In this document: positions 42,101 through 45,433 of the stretch, piece after piece | How the letters are laid out: each line of letters begins with the position of its first letter | Numbering within the stretch: position 1 is the stretch's first letter | Assembly: GCF_037392515.1 (NCBI RefSeq) | Contig: NC_090292.1 | Coordinates: forward strand, 45,993,747 to 46,057,746 | DNA from: Haliotis asinina | Lineage: Eukaryota > Mollusca > Gastropoda > Lepetellida > Haliotidae | Length of the DNA: 64,000 nt | Direction: 5' to 3' | Notes under the pieces: model-generated | What the model was told of the DNA's origin: nothing | Database searches by the model: none | The model's input: the letters and a program-made list of their open reading frames with translations, nothing else | Translations under genes and position numbers: made by a program

Positions 42101-43341
42101 CCTTGTTTCTCACTATCGCACGACCAGAAAATTGGACTTGACCCTAAGATGTTTTCAGTATTTATTTCTATGTTACACAAGAGAAATACAACTTTGTCCC
42201 TTCTAAATTTTGATTTTCTTTCGGAGTAAAGGTTTAAATTTCATCCACAGATATCGACGGGTTTTGGACATGCAGCTGACAGTGAACTGTGTTTAATGAT
42301 GTTGTTTGCATTATAATTACTACAACAGGGATTATGATGACGTCACAAATGGTGCTACCTTTGACCAAGGGGCAGACACTCCACACATGGGCTGCGCTCT
42401 TCCCACAGAACTGACCAATGGTGACTTCCAGAGAGAACAGTGGCAGGCCACACAGCGTAAGACAGACGATGTACGGAATGAGGAATGCACCTAGAAACAA
42501 TGAGGAATGCACCTAGAAACAATGAGGAATGCACCTAGAAACAATGAGGAATGCACCTAGATACAGTTAAAAACAATAGTGTTGAGGATTTTAATGTTAA
42601 ACACTGGCACTGTATATTTGCTAAATTTGCTAAGGGACCGTTCATAATCCAGGGGCTGGACGTGATGAGGACTTAAATAAAGAAGCATGTACAAGGTGAA
42701 CGAAAAATATTTTTATGTGCAAAACTGCTGAAATCGCTACCTCCTTTTGCAATAAATTCTAAACGGTCTCTAAAGAGGCGATTTCATAAATATCATGCGC
42801 AAATATACTGGTTTTGAATTTGTTAAATGTTTTCCGACATACATATATGGTGCAGACGTTTCTTTCTTTTTTTTCTTTCTTTTTTCTCTTTATTTTTTTT
42901 TACTCCAGTCGGAAACATAGTAACTGTTCATAGCATTTTCTGGGTCATGAAATGTGGCAAGTGGATACATGTATGTATAATCTTACTTTCTTCATCTTTG
43001 GAATGAGGGGCGGTGGGGTAGCCTAGTGGTTAAAGCGTTCGCTCGTCACGCCGAAGATCCGGGTTCGATTCCCCACATGACTACAATGTGTGAGGCCCAT
43101 TTTCTGGTGTCCCCCGCCATGATATCGCTGGAATATTGCTAAAAGCGGCGTAAAACCAAACTCACTCACTTACTCTTTGGAATGAGATACAGAATATCAC
43201 CCCAGGGAAATTGCTTTCTAACGAGATTTCTTTTCTTGCAAGCTTGGAGTGATAAAAGTTGTTTTGTTTTTGTTTTTTTACACAAGTACTAATGCAGACA
43301 TAATCATATCAGTTGTAATAAGATATTATACGTAATAAAGG

Positions 43342-43373
<32 letters not shown>

Positions 43374-43523
43374 GGCGATGATGATGATGATGATGATGGT
43401 GGTGGTGGCGATGATGATGATGGTGATGATGATGATGATGGTGGTGGTGGCGATGATGATGATCATCATCACCATCACCATCACCATCTTCATCATCACC
43501 ACCACCACCACCACCATCATCAT

Positions 43524-43596
<73 letters not shown>

Positions 43597-43637
43597 GCCA
43601 TCATCATCATCGTCATCATCATCATCGCCACCACCAC

Positions 43638-43674
<37 letters not shown>

Positions 43675-44293
43675 GCCATCAAATGTCTACTCCATGACTG
43701 CAACTCCATTTCCCTGCCATCTGAATCTTGAAAATCAAGTTTCACACACTTGGTTTCACCTGTCTGTTGAGAGACTCTCCTTTCACGTTTGAGTTAGACA
43801 GACAGTCATGGTGAGGAGAAAGTTAACTACCGCTGAGAGATGACAGGTGATAGGCATGAAAAATAGTGGCATGTCATTCAGGGTCATTGCAAGGCAAATG
43901 GGTCGTCATCACCCGTTTAGTTGCCAAACATAATCAAACCAATGAAAAAAGTAGTGGACTTTTGTTGTTGTTGTTTTTGTTTGTTTGTTTGTTTGTTTGT
44001 TTGATTGGGGGGGGTGTCTTTTTTTGTGTTTTGGGTTTTTGGGGTTTTTTTTGTTGTTGTTTCCAACACTACTTACCTCCACCGTTTCTGCTGCAGATGT
44101 AAGGAAAGCGCAGCACGTTTGTGAGGCTAACGGAATAGCCAATAATAGACAACAGGTATTCCATCTGTGAGCCCCATTTATCTCTGTGAGTAGCCTTCTG
44201 TTCATTGTCAGTATAACCTGTTGGCAGCACATCGGAGATGGGGTCCAGTTCAATGTCGCCATGTTCAACTTCATCATGGGCTTGGCGATTCAT
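11961..44293 (-). CDS. SLC6-family sodium/chloride-dependent transporter, 13 exons (C-terminus not placed)
   Basis: Members of this family use Na+ and Cl- gradients to import neurotransmitters or amino acids across the plasma membrane. I joined 13 exons by GT-AG sites. Phases match at every junction and give 587 codons. Visible landmarks are TM1 with [14 protein letters not shown]2 with GAFLIPY and GQF, an N-glycosylated loop (NGS, NST, NRT), TM6 with FFSLGP and ASYN, TM7 with [18 protein letters not shown], the GPGL and YPEAL motifs of TM8, and PDYAASIGW in TM12. The family usually has about 600-650 residues, so only a short tail is missing. TM1 reads NVLRFPY where most members have NVWRFPY, so the substrate is uncertain and a glycine/GABA-like label would be a guess. 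Introns hold Tc1 elements, a LINE, SINEs and a foldback element. The Polinton begins about 1.1 kb upstream of the ATG. Confidence 0.92.
12907..13007 (-). CDS. SLC6 transporter exon 12 (loop to TM11)
   Basis: Encodes [16 protein letters not shown] and [10 protein letters not shown], which match the conserved region between TM10 and TM11. Acceptor GTAACAG, donor GTACGG. Confidence 0.9.
13167..13349 (-). mobile_element. SINE family A, reverse orientation
   Basis: Runs from the tail TTTAGTTTTACGCCACACTC to CTGACCACCCGATCCC; the 5' end is cut off. Confidence 0.75.
13530..13694 (-). mobile_element. tRNA-derived SINE, family B, reverse orientation
   Basis: Ends at the plus-strand right side with AACCACTAGACTACCCCACC, the complement of the A-box head seen at 43008. 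The body matches 32311-32475. Confidence 0.75.
13730..13980 (+). mobile_element. SINE family A
   Basis: Runs from GGGGTAGAATAGGCCTTCAG to GTAAAACTAAGTTCACGC. The last part is shared with the 333-413 fragment, so this copy is part of the duplicated block described next. Confidence 0.75.
13972..14244 (+). pseudogene. Partial duplicate of the 5' end of the 494-2518 gene
   Basis: About 272 bp match 394-665, including the leader, the ATG (at 14073 here), the signal peptide and the next 25 or so codons. Differences are few (for example MITSQG for MIISQG). At 14245 the match stops and a SINE tail begins, so the frame ends after only about 71 codons. The block lies between two SINE pieces inside an intron of the SLC6 gene, on the opposite strand. 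It lacks the repeat region and is probably non-functional, although the signal peptide is intact. Confidence 0.85.
14245..14308 (+). mobile_element. SINE family A tail fragment at the exon 11 boundary
   Basis: CAGACCGCCGCCATATAGC to CTAAACTCACCCACTCAC. Its end touches SLC6 exon 11, and its complement supplies the exon's splice donor. Confidence 0.85.
14309..14408 (-). CDS. SLC6 transporter exon 11 (TM10)
   Basis: Encodes [14 protein letters not shown] to CIVLAWIY. The acceptor is ATTTCAG. The donor GTGAGT at 14308-14303 belongs to the reversed tail of a SINE fragment that abuts the exon. Confidence 0.92.
14441..14590 (-). mobile_element. tRNA-derived SINE, family B, diverged
   Basis: AGTTTTACGTCG, AATATTTCAGCAA and GAACCCGGG are followed by GCGAACGCTTTA in the order of the reversed family B. 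Confidence 0.6.
14744..17740. mobile_element. Foldback-like element with long repeat-filled inverted arms, about 3.0 kb
   Basis: The left end ATACGAAAGCCTAATGCTGC is the exact complement of the right end. The left arm runs to about 15831 and the right arm from about 16945. Within both arms, tandem units of TTTCTCGTTACTTCAAG and CTTGAAATTTCGAG repeat many times and are themselves small palindromes. The arms still match past the repeats (GATCTGCTCC, AACAACACA). The core of about 1.1 kb holds only LINE remnants. No transposase was found, so this is non-autonomous. It is inserted in a minisatellite with ATCGAGAAAATGAAAACC units. Confidence 0.8.
15850..16572 (+). pseudogene. Degraded LINE 3' remnant inside the foldback core
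   Basis: Broken frames resemble the C-terminal region of LINE ORF2 proteins: [14 protein letters not shown] and FWSKL, then [16 protein letters not shown] followed by a CxxC and EFH pattern like that of the 22.9 kb LINE. Several stops separate the parts. Confidence 0.5.
17745..18770. other. Intron sequence, no gene
   Basis: Contains part of the ATCGAGAAAAT minisatellite, a short palindrome at 18432-18453 (CGATATCTCC with GGAGATATCG) and a GCCTCGGCAA repeat near 18660 between inverted AACACTTGTTGAT-like arms. Nothing coding was recognised. Confidence 0.4.
18806..18934 (-). CDS. SLC6 transporter exon 10 (TM8 end to TM9)
   Basis: 43 codons, phase 0: FSMVETVAS to GIVTTTE. The acceptor GTTTACAG lies about 17 bp after a reversed SINE tail that adds to the pyrimidine-rich tract. 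Donor GTATGT. Confidence 0.92.
18950..19130 (-). mobile_element. SINE family A, reverse orientation
   Basis: GTGAGTGGGTGAGTTTAG starts the copy, followed by CCAGCTATATGGC. It lies just upstream of the exon 10 acceptor. Confidence 0.75.
19138..19400 (-). mobile_element. SINE family A, reverse orientation, internally duplicated
   Basis: A second reversed copy follows immediately. The segment with CGTTAGTCGCCTCTTACG-like sequence occurs twice (near 19305 and 19355), suggesting fusion of two copies. Confidence 0.65.
19882..19994 (-). CDS. SLC6 transporter exon 9 (TM8)
   Basis: Encodes [13 protein letters not shown] and [13 protein letters not shown]. The glycine split with exon 8 restores the family motif GPGL. 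Acceptor TTCCAG, donor GTGAGA. Confidence 0.93.
20125..20235 (+). repeat. Dispersed repeat, partner of 29400-29500
   Basis: This is the plus-strand copy of the inverted pair. The two copies lie about 9.3 kb apart and bracket the Tc1 and the LINE. Confidence 0.6.
20352..21967 (+). mobile_element. Tc1-like transposon, apparently intact
   Basis: About 28-bp terminal inverted repeats contain GGAAATTAAT, AAGCAACACC and start TACA. TA dinucleotides flank both ends (20350-20351 and 21968-21969), the normal Tc1/mariner target duplication. The element lies in the SLC6 intron between exons 8 and 9, in antisense orientation to the host gene. Confidence 0.88.
20620..21645 (+). CDS. Tc1-family transposase, 341 aa, full length
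   Basis: This is a cut-and-paste DNA transposase. I chose the ATG at 20620 because the protein then begins [12 protein letters not shown], the usual start of this family, and has the expected length of about 340 residues. Residues 1-60 form a helix-turn-helix ([19 protein letters not shown]), followed by the GRPRK hook and a second HTH. The DD34E catalytic residues are present: D151 (SDES), D243 (DDNARPH) and E278 (NPIEHLW). The glycine-rich stretch GGGSVMVWG is present. No stop or frameshift is seen, so it could encode active enzyme. Confidence 0.92.
   Translation: MARRKLSEATRWQIIGMRNAGMSLRQIGTQIGRHHSIISKLLKKYRATNEVKDLPRPGRPRKTTVREDRALLRLVRRRSFDSSSRLRQEWLPGRPISNRTVRNRLKAAGYRARRPIKRPRLSPAHKAARLAWCNDRLHWNIASWRKVHFSDESRFLLHMVDGRTRVWRQRNTAMAPRNIQETVAFGGGSVMVWGCISMNCKLDIITIRGNLNGVRYQQEVLDRAVVPHFENHPLATRPIFMDDNARPHRAHAVNDFLRQNAIDRIPWPAMSPDLNPIEHLWDFIGRRVRQRDPPVHNLNELTAALHEEWNRIPQNQIRRLIQGMRRRLESVVRAQGGHTRY
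21970..22800. other. AT-rich intron sequence, no gene
   Basis: No ORF or repeat of note between the Tc1 and the LINE tail. Confidence 0.5.
22915..26436 (-). CDS. LINE ORF2: APE endonuclease and reverse transcriptase, about 1174 codons
   Basis: The open frame starts right after the ORF1 TAG and has no ATG before the endonuclease core, which begins around LCWNINGL (about 26320). Endonuclease motifs include [16 protein letters not shown] and SDHLPLEL. Reverse transcriptase motifs include [35 protein letters not shown] and the catalytic FADD near 24105. A zinc-knuckle-like CPLC...[13 protein letters not shown] ends the protein. No frameshift or stop was noted. Translation probably needs readthrough of the UAG or re-initiation. 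Confidence 0.88.
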   Translation of the reverse strand, partial: DGGQGPVFISPGPLSNDTGDYNHCFTRIESVSERTHFLCWNINGLTEKIDDISFIDYIGKFHIICLTETFVTSISFSWLDGYDVFYSPAVKLSDHGRLSGGVCICIHHSLRNMYRQLASDIDNFICIKFLKELFSLDKDLNLMCTYIPPIGSTYYKHTNRKCNIEQLEQYLLANLPDFAESHTVICGDLNARTGKQNNVCLSLDDDDNMNHIFQASADSDFYPIDDRNSHDSVVNNFGNLLLDLCYSFNLFIANGRVYGDSQGEYTFHGQHGSSVNDYFIGSPDFFQCINSLNIGDRVDSDHLPLELTCQFPNMNSSDNNSHIDDYKEKIVWNDAFCETFLDNLKSKLLLYNDRLLSQLEFDLKGALDEFVHVILVSADCMKKKIKPFKQNHKAPLNDECKTARRDARKALRRFRCRPSESNRYYFCKMRNMYKASCRKFKSNLCNKRLNRLNDSINNTTMFWKQIRSFRKRSNPKSNISKSEWMTHFMRVFSNDAVFPSDGYTFDDDNFPSNEFDTVDQMILETHISVDEIKNAISSLKSGKAAGPDNIIIEMVKCSQAVLMPFIHKCFNTVFESGSFPESWSRSVIIPIHKKGTQDNPDNYRGISLMSVIGKIFTTVLNKRISNWSNMRNLIPECQAAFRKQYSAIDHIFTLYAIIQTCLSRNKNKLYVAFVDFKKAFDSVDRSKLWYCLRKSGLQGKMYTILKSMYLNIKSCVRCGDDVTDFFDCPMGVRQGCILSPILFSFFISELYYDISNSGKHGVQMVPDIIEIFILLFADDVILVSDTIVGLQNQLNILECYTNEWKLSVNFEKTNIVIFRRGGPVASKEKWFLNGKPLSVVNHYTYLGLMFSHTMNFKKSVIDLKSRAKKALINVMSVSQNIGILTPKIYFKLFDAQIQPIMLYGSEIWGFQRYECLEKLHLLACKRFLNVAQATPSCMVYGECGRYPIYINSQIRCLKYWLKILGMHEQRIPKLAYNMLVFLDARGKTTWASYIRNLLFSHGFGFVWLNQTVGNISLFLKQFRDQSVNMYYQEWHFCLDNSSRYQLYRSFKSLIQPELYLSVLRSRNIRRIFVNFRLGLLDLSVNKGRRLLIERHLRLCPLCNSAIEDEIHFAFVCPHYTDLRKKYIPNNYLLKYPSTAYTSILSSKNENVIRNLALYVKHAVNLRSNILSAL
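26437..27612 (-). CDS. LINE ORF1 with 2A-like peptide and coiled coil, 391 aa
   Basis: The ATG is at 27612. Residues 1-120 contain a hydrophobic stretch near 41-63. Residues 130-137 are DIETNPGP, which fits the 2A consensus D(V/I)ExNPGP; 2A sequences cause ribosomes to skip one peptide bond and are known from some APE-type LINEs. Residues about 140-230 form a heptad-rich coiled coil. The rest ([30 protein letters not shown]) resembles the RNA-binding domain of L1-type ORF1 proteins. The product is a nucleic-acid-binding chaperone. ORF1 ends at a TAG (26439-26437), and the next codons continue in the same frame into ORF2. Confidence 0.85.
   Translation of the reverse strand: MVSIDVYRARIGSFSHPKGTRQVTLHKQESEYSPFVSGTDLHFRLIICTFLTAVHLTSSYLLIDALENVHFERFVPKENIYLCTSCNVTTVNCDPVLAMHTTPIARGICFLGGNVPPVGVVKHILMCANDIETNPGPLTLEEVRDCLIAEIRDVKLDLSSQITALKTEMISIGSRCDQLEKAVVDIKSDIATSKHEYGIMYSDLDAMDEKVNGFDERLTMIDDELDKLESFSRRDNVIIHGVPETEDEKSKACKETILKLFTKFLTFKTWQPTDVIRAHRLGRKRADSSKSRPIIVKMLMSDDKVRALKSRSVLKENGYGISSDLTTRQRQKLQDLKETGQFGYYKNGELVVVPSEHTHTQSRPHMRITHRRRQPRTVRDDRQPLASTISE
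27202..27225 (-). other. 2A-like ribosome-skipping motif in LINE ORF1
   Basis: Encodes DIETNPGP; the skip would fall between the last Gly and Pro, separating a 136-residue leader with a hydrophobic segment from the coiled-coil protein. Confidence 0.75.
27811..29590. other. AT-rich intron sequence
   Basis: No gene was recognised. ORFs near 28.6-29.0 kb show no protein family features. The end of this interval (29400-29498) is inverted relative to 20120-20240. Confidence 0.5.
29400..29500 (-). repeat. Dispersed repeat, inverted relative to 20125-20235
   Basis: Both copies share GTTATTCGTTACACTCCTAC, a GTAGGAGGTCG block and GACCAATCAGA on opposite strands. A further match (CATTCTCAAAAG) lies inside each copy at 20316 and about 29130. 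Confidence 0.6.
29887..30011 (-). CDS. SLC6 transporter exon 8 (TM7)
   Basis: Encodes [17 protein letters not shown] and [15 protein letters not shown]. Acceptor CTTCAAG, donor GTAACT. The following intron of about 9.9 kb holds a LINE and a Tc1. Confidence 0.92.
30105..30300 (-). mobile_element. SINE family A, reverse, diverged
   Basis: AGTTTAGGTTTATGCGGCAA, then CATGAGTCATCCC-like and ACGCATGGGTTACTGGAG. Short further fragments lie at 29592-29672 and 29764-29850. Confidence 0.6.
30441..30918. repeat. 18-bp minisatellite (ACTGTAGGTTACCATGAC)n, about 26 units
   Basis: The period is six codons, so the minus strand is open for about 300 codons (MVTYSV-type repeats). The array lies in the intron between exons 7 and 8, starting about 34 bp from the exon 7 donor. 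I do not call the ORF a gene. Confidence 0.92.
30952..31055 (-). CDS. SLC6 transporter exon 7 (TM6)
   Basis: Encodes [14 protein letters not shown] and [11 protein letters not shown]. The unwound middle of TM6 contributes to the substrate site in this family. Donor GTAATT. An 18-bp minisatellite begins about 34 bp downstream. Confidence 0.93.
31318..31490 (+). mobile_element. SINE family A, diverged
   Basis: Starts CCCGTGAAGATGCCG and ends GGAGTACGGCGTTAAACAG; internal parts are missing. Confidence 0.65.
31617..31876 (+). mobile_element. SINE family A, full length
   Basis: Starts ACCCGTGAGGGCCC and ends TAAAACTAAACTCACTCACTC. It lies 38 bp from the exon 6 donor, antisense to the SLC6 gene. 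Confidence 0.85.
31914..32048 (-). CDS. SLC6 transporter exon 6 (TM5)
   Basis: 45 codons in phase 0, [10 protein letters not shown] to LLDIQ, containing RGLTLPG and YLTPDFSKL. The acceptor is ATTGCAG and the donor GTACTTG. A full-length SINE lies 38 bp past the donor. Confidence 0.93.
32127..32300 (-). mobile_element. tRNA-derived SINE, family B, reverse, truncated
   Basis: GTGAGTGAGTTTAGTTTTATG is followed by GCTTTTAGCAATATTCC; the tRNA head is lost. Confidence 0.7.
32311..32475 (-). mobile_element. tRNA-derived SINE, family B, reverse, full length
   Basis: Contains the complement of the A-box head (AACCACTAGACTACCCACC) and of the B box (AATCGAACCCGGG), adjacent to the previous copy. Confidence 0.8.
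32736..34014 (+). mobile_element. Tc1/mariner-family transposon
   Basis: Short inverted repeats containing CAGAAATTATTGAGA lie at 32736 and end at 34014. The exact outer ends are not certain. It lies in the SLC6 intron between exons 5 and 6. Confidence 0.75.
32911..33900 (+). CDS. Tc1/mariner transposase, 329 aa, open
   Basis: The ATG at 32911 gives [14 protein letters not shown], a HTH start with [13 protein letters not shown] and a GRPRK hook near residue 58. DD34E residues are D150 (FFSDES), D233 ([10 protein letters not shown]) and E268 (DINPIENVW). HMWGGIS lies between them. The frame is intact and near the usual length. It differs clearly from the Tc1 at 20.6 kb, so it belongs to another lineage. 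Confidence 0.9.
   Translation: MAEFTAREKRKLILDDFERGEADAKVLACRHGIPLSTVYRTLKNIQTGTGIEHKAGAGRPRKFSVVDRRRLGQIASRGKLKRVENIRNEMISRGSPQVCNETVRQELQRLNWVKKRGIPSPLMKDAQKEKRLNWCRAHENQDWDNVFFSDESSVWLFPNCVKIWTKDTVKPIYQRPKHSPKFHMWGGISARGVTPLCVFTGNLTKERYVDILNGHLLPTAQTLYEDDWIFQHDNDPKHTARYTKQWLSGENVQVLDWPSYSPDINPIENVWGVMKDRINQKGLRNIEDMKAEVVQYWDTLSRDYLQTLMGSVPRRIQACIAERGGLTKY
34508..34940. repeat. 64-bp minisatellite made from the 3' end and splice donor of SLC6 exon 5
   Basis: Seven units at about 34508, 34572, 34636, 34700, 34764, 34826 and 34891. Each carries, on the minus strand, ATCTTTGG, TTTAAAGGTGTCAGGTCCGT and then a GTAAGA-like donor. The unit nearest the exon core is the functional one. The most distal unit (AAAGGTAAGC) may mark the ancestral exon end. 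Confidence 0.92.
34895..35027 (-). CDS. SLC6 transporter exon 5 (TM4)
   Basis: Encodes [17 protein letters not shown] and TM4, ending VGK before GTAAGA. The last 45 bp of the exon plus its donor are repeated six more times downstream; an in-frame TGA soon after 34895 means only this donor keeps the protein open. Confidence 0.92.
35130..35490. mobile_element. MITE-like repeat with a 167-bp internal duplication
   Basis: It begins GGGCCTCTATTTTCAAAGC and includes TTAGCGCTAAGG. Two copies of a segment starting TCGTAAGTTAATGTCAG or TCGTAAATTAATGTCAG and containing GGGATCGATTTCAC lie 167 bp apart. The ends resemble the MITE at 61801. Confidence 0.6.
35915..36044 (-). CDS. SLC6 transporter exon 4 (large extracellular loop)
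   Basis: Three N-glycosylation sequons (NGS, NST, NRT) precede AAEEFWQ. Acceptor CTTTCAG, donor GTGAGT. Confidence 0.9.
36560..37745. repeat. Diverged tandem repeat, about 170 bp units
   Basis: About four units share GTTCTGCTC(T/C)GGAAAAGA, GAGTCAA, AATATTTAATTCAGAATTCC and GAACATTGAACGG-like parts. The third unit is split by the MITE-derived satellite. Confidence 0.7.
36922..37562. mobile_element. MITE whose core has expanded into a 53-bp satellite, 11 units
   Basis: The outer ends GGGCCTAGATTTTCGGAGC and GAATGTCTAGACCC match the intact MITE at 61801-61907. Between them GTCGTAA recurs exactly every 53 bp from 36958 to 37488, each unit having TACGTTAACATTAACCTACG and TTAGCGCTAAGA. CTG lies next to both ends and may be the target duplication. 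Confidence 0.88.
37760..38540. other. Intron sequence, no gene
   Basis: AT-rich with no repeat or exon recognised. Confidence 0.5.
38546..39972 (+). mobile_element. Tc1-like transposon, decayed
   Basis: Inverted ends containing AAAAAAGAAACGCATAG lie at 38553-38570 and 39945-39962; both are preceded by CTAC-type sequence. It lies in the intron between SLC6 exons 3 and 4. Confidence 0.8.
38859..39797 (+). pseudogene. Tc1-like transposase pseudogene
   Basis: Starts [14 protein letters not shown] and ends GANGGHTRY, but the reading frame changes at least three times (near 38910-38945, 39080-39130 and 39480-39530). Fragments carry the HTH ([15 protein letters not shown]), the second catalytic Asp (MDNARTHTA) and [10 protein letters not shown]. 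In the last, NGIEH replaces the usual NPIEH. Confidence 0.9.
39975..40960. other. Intron sequence, no gene
   Basis: No exon or repeat recognised. Confidence 0.5.
40973..41245 (+). mobile_element. SINE family A, full length with 12-bp target duplication
   Basis: CCAAATCGTTTC occurs at 40961-40972 and again at 41246-41257, bounding a 273-bp insertion from GTACCCGTGAAGGTCC to CACTCACTCACTCA. This copy defines the full unit of the family. Confidence 0.93.
41591..41764 (-). CDS. SLC6 transporter exon 3 (TM3)
   Basis: Encodes [11 protein letters not shown] through TM3 to the WNSEYC loop cysteine. The two extracellular loop cysteines expected to form the family disulfide are in WRDCQNPW and SEYC. 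Acceptor TATCAG, donor GTAAAAG. Confidence 0.92.
42359..42490 (-). CDS. SLC6 transporter exon 2 (TM2)
   Basis: Encodes GAFLIPY to CPLVK. The acceptor TTTCTAG is itself the innermost copy of a 22-bp repeat. The donor is GTAGC. Confidence 0.93.
42478..42563. repeat. 22-bp minisatellite duplicating the acceptor of SLC6 exon 2
   Basis: Four units of AATGCACCTAGAAACAATGA. On the minus strand each gives TTTCTAG followed by GTGCATTCCTCATT, so acceptors stand at 42490, 42512, 42534 and 42556. Use of an outer one shifts the frame or meets a stop. Confidence 0.92.
43008..43173 (+). mobile_element. tRNA-derived SINE, family B, with 13-bp target duplication
   Basis: TCTTTGGAATGAG flanks it at 42995-43007 and 43174-43186. 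The head has an A box (TAGCCTAGTGGTT) and a B box (GGTTCGATTCC). The tail GCTGGAATATTGCT to AAACTCACTCACT is shared with family A. Confidence 0.93.
43340..43680. repeat. Trinucleotide microsatellite switching from (GAT)n to (ATC)n
   Basis: About 120 bp of GAT/GGT repeats turn near 43460 into about 220 bp of ATC/ACC repeats, so the two halves are complementary. Poly-Met and poly-Ile ORFs here are artefacts. Confidence 0.93.
44077..44293 (-). CDS. SLC6 transporter exon 1 (start, N-terminus, TM1)
   Basis: ATG at 44293. The 45-residue cytoplasmic N-terminus is acidic, followed by RDKWGS and TM1. The donor GTAAGT is at 44076-44071, leaving phase 1 within GGG. Confidence 0.9.
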
Positions 44294-44365
44294 CACCTTA
44301 AAACATCAAGTTTTTAACAACAGCATATGTGGAGATGTAAATAAATGGCCACCCTTGGGTCAAAG

Positions 44366-44670
44366 CCGCTTGCGATTTTGATACAAAATCTCTTACGCGT
44401 TTAATGAGAATGGTATTTCACGGAAGCGGGTTTAGTATTCTGTTATTACTCGCCAACATAAATTGAGAGAAACTGCGGCAAAATTGCTTACAGTGTGAGG
44501 ACTCTCAGCTTTCCGCGAGTCAAGCAAGGTCTAGTAAGATTGCGACATCAACTTTAGCATTGTGACGTCACTTTGAATCATTTTGACGTCATACGTCAAG
44601 CGGTATTACACGTGTAATATGGAAGTGAAAATATTGCACTGCAGTATCTTCAACGGGCGAGTAATTATAG
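44366..44670 (+). repeat. Dispersed repeat, left copy
   Basis: It shares CGGGTTTAGTATTCTG-like sequence, AATTGCTTACAGTGTGAGGA, TGACGTCA and CTTCAACGGGCGAGTAAT with 60350-60660 in the same orientation. The two copies lie on either side of the Polinton. Confidence 0.85.
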
Positions 44671-44692
44671 GATCTTAAACGAGCTTCCCCTT

Positions 44693-44770
44693 TCATATCA
44701 AGTTTATGTCCCTCGTGAAATAATTTTGGTTTGTCAAGATTATTTCACGAGGGACATAAACTTGATATGA
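44693..44770. repeat. Perfect 32-bp inverted repeat
   Basis: The arms 44693-44724 and 44739-44770 are exact complements (TTTATGTCCCTCGTGAAATA in the left arm) with a 14-nt loop. It may be a MITE or a foldback part of the adjacent repeat. Confidence 0.92.
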
Positions 44771-45428
44771 CGGGAACGAGTTTTGTATCCTATTTATTAC
44801 CCACGTTCTAAAAAATGAAATATCGTTAAAATAAGCAGTATTTTGCTTTCCTATAAAGAACCATGTAACACGAATTAATACATCATATTGGTGATTGGAA
44901 TGTCAACCGTTTCACTCCAGGAAAACGTACGCTGCGTAAAGGCAATGTATTTCCTACACGGCTCAGAAAATAAACATATTATGACAGAATCAAGTCGGAA
45001 TGAAAATTTAATTCTTGCCTGAACGTCAGTCGGCCATCACTGTCGGGCTAGTCGTCATGTTGAGAAGTGTTCACAAAGAAGAAGATTCTAGGGAGCATGT
45101 AATTAGGAGCGGCAAACTCAACAGCAAAGATGAATGTGAATGACAGGGAACTGTATGTCTCAAATAGTTGAGCTCATTGTTCTTCATCGGAGGACGAGTT
45201 ACTGTAAATAATTCGGCGACGCTTTGCGCAGGATGCCATTCACGCCTTCTCATCTCGGCTTGGAATTCCCATTTGTCGAGATTCGATGTTTATGTTGAAG
45301 ACTCCACCGAAAATTGGGTCTGAAAACACAGCCTACAACCTCGAACGAAGACGATTTCAAGCCTATAGTGCTTTTGATCCCTACATAAGAAACAACGGGA
45401 GGCATGGCAGTGACAATATGTTTGTGCG

Positions 45429-45433
45429 GGAGG
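45429..45433 (+). other. Polinton target duplication, left copy (GGAGG)
   Basis: GGAGG directly precedes the terminal AGTAGTATATAC and recurs right after the opposite end. Polintons usually make 6-bp duplications; five bases match exactly here. Confidence 0.7.

Larger units (their letters stand above)
44300..45428. other. Upstream region of the SLC6 gene, between its ATG and the Polinton
   Basis: It contains a dispersed repeat (44366-44670) and a 32-bp hairpin (44693-44770). The promoter and any 5' UTR exon should lie here or beyond the Polinton; none could be identified. Confidence 0.5.

Noticed and set aside
43008..43075. tRNA gene with A and B boxes
   Set aside because: It is the head of a SINE with a 13-bp target duplication, without a clean cloverleaf or terminator.
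43326..43745. Poly-Met/Ile ORFs on both strands
   Set aside because: Microsatellite artefact.
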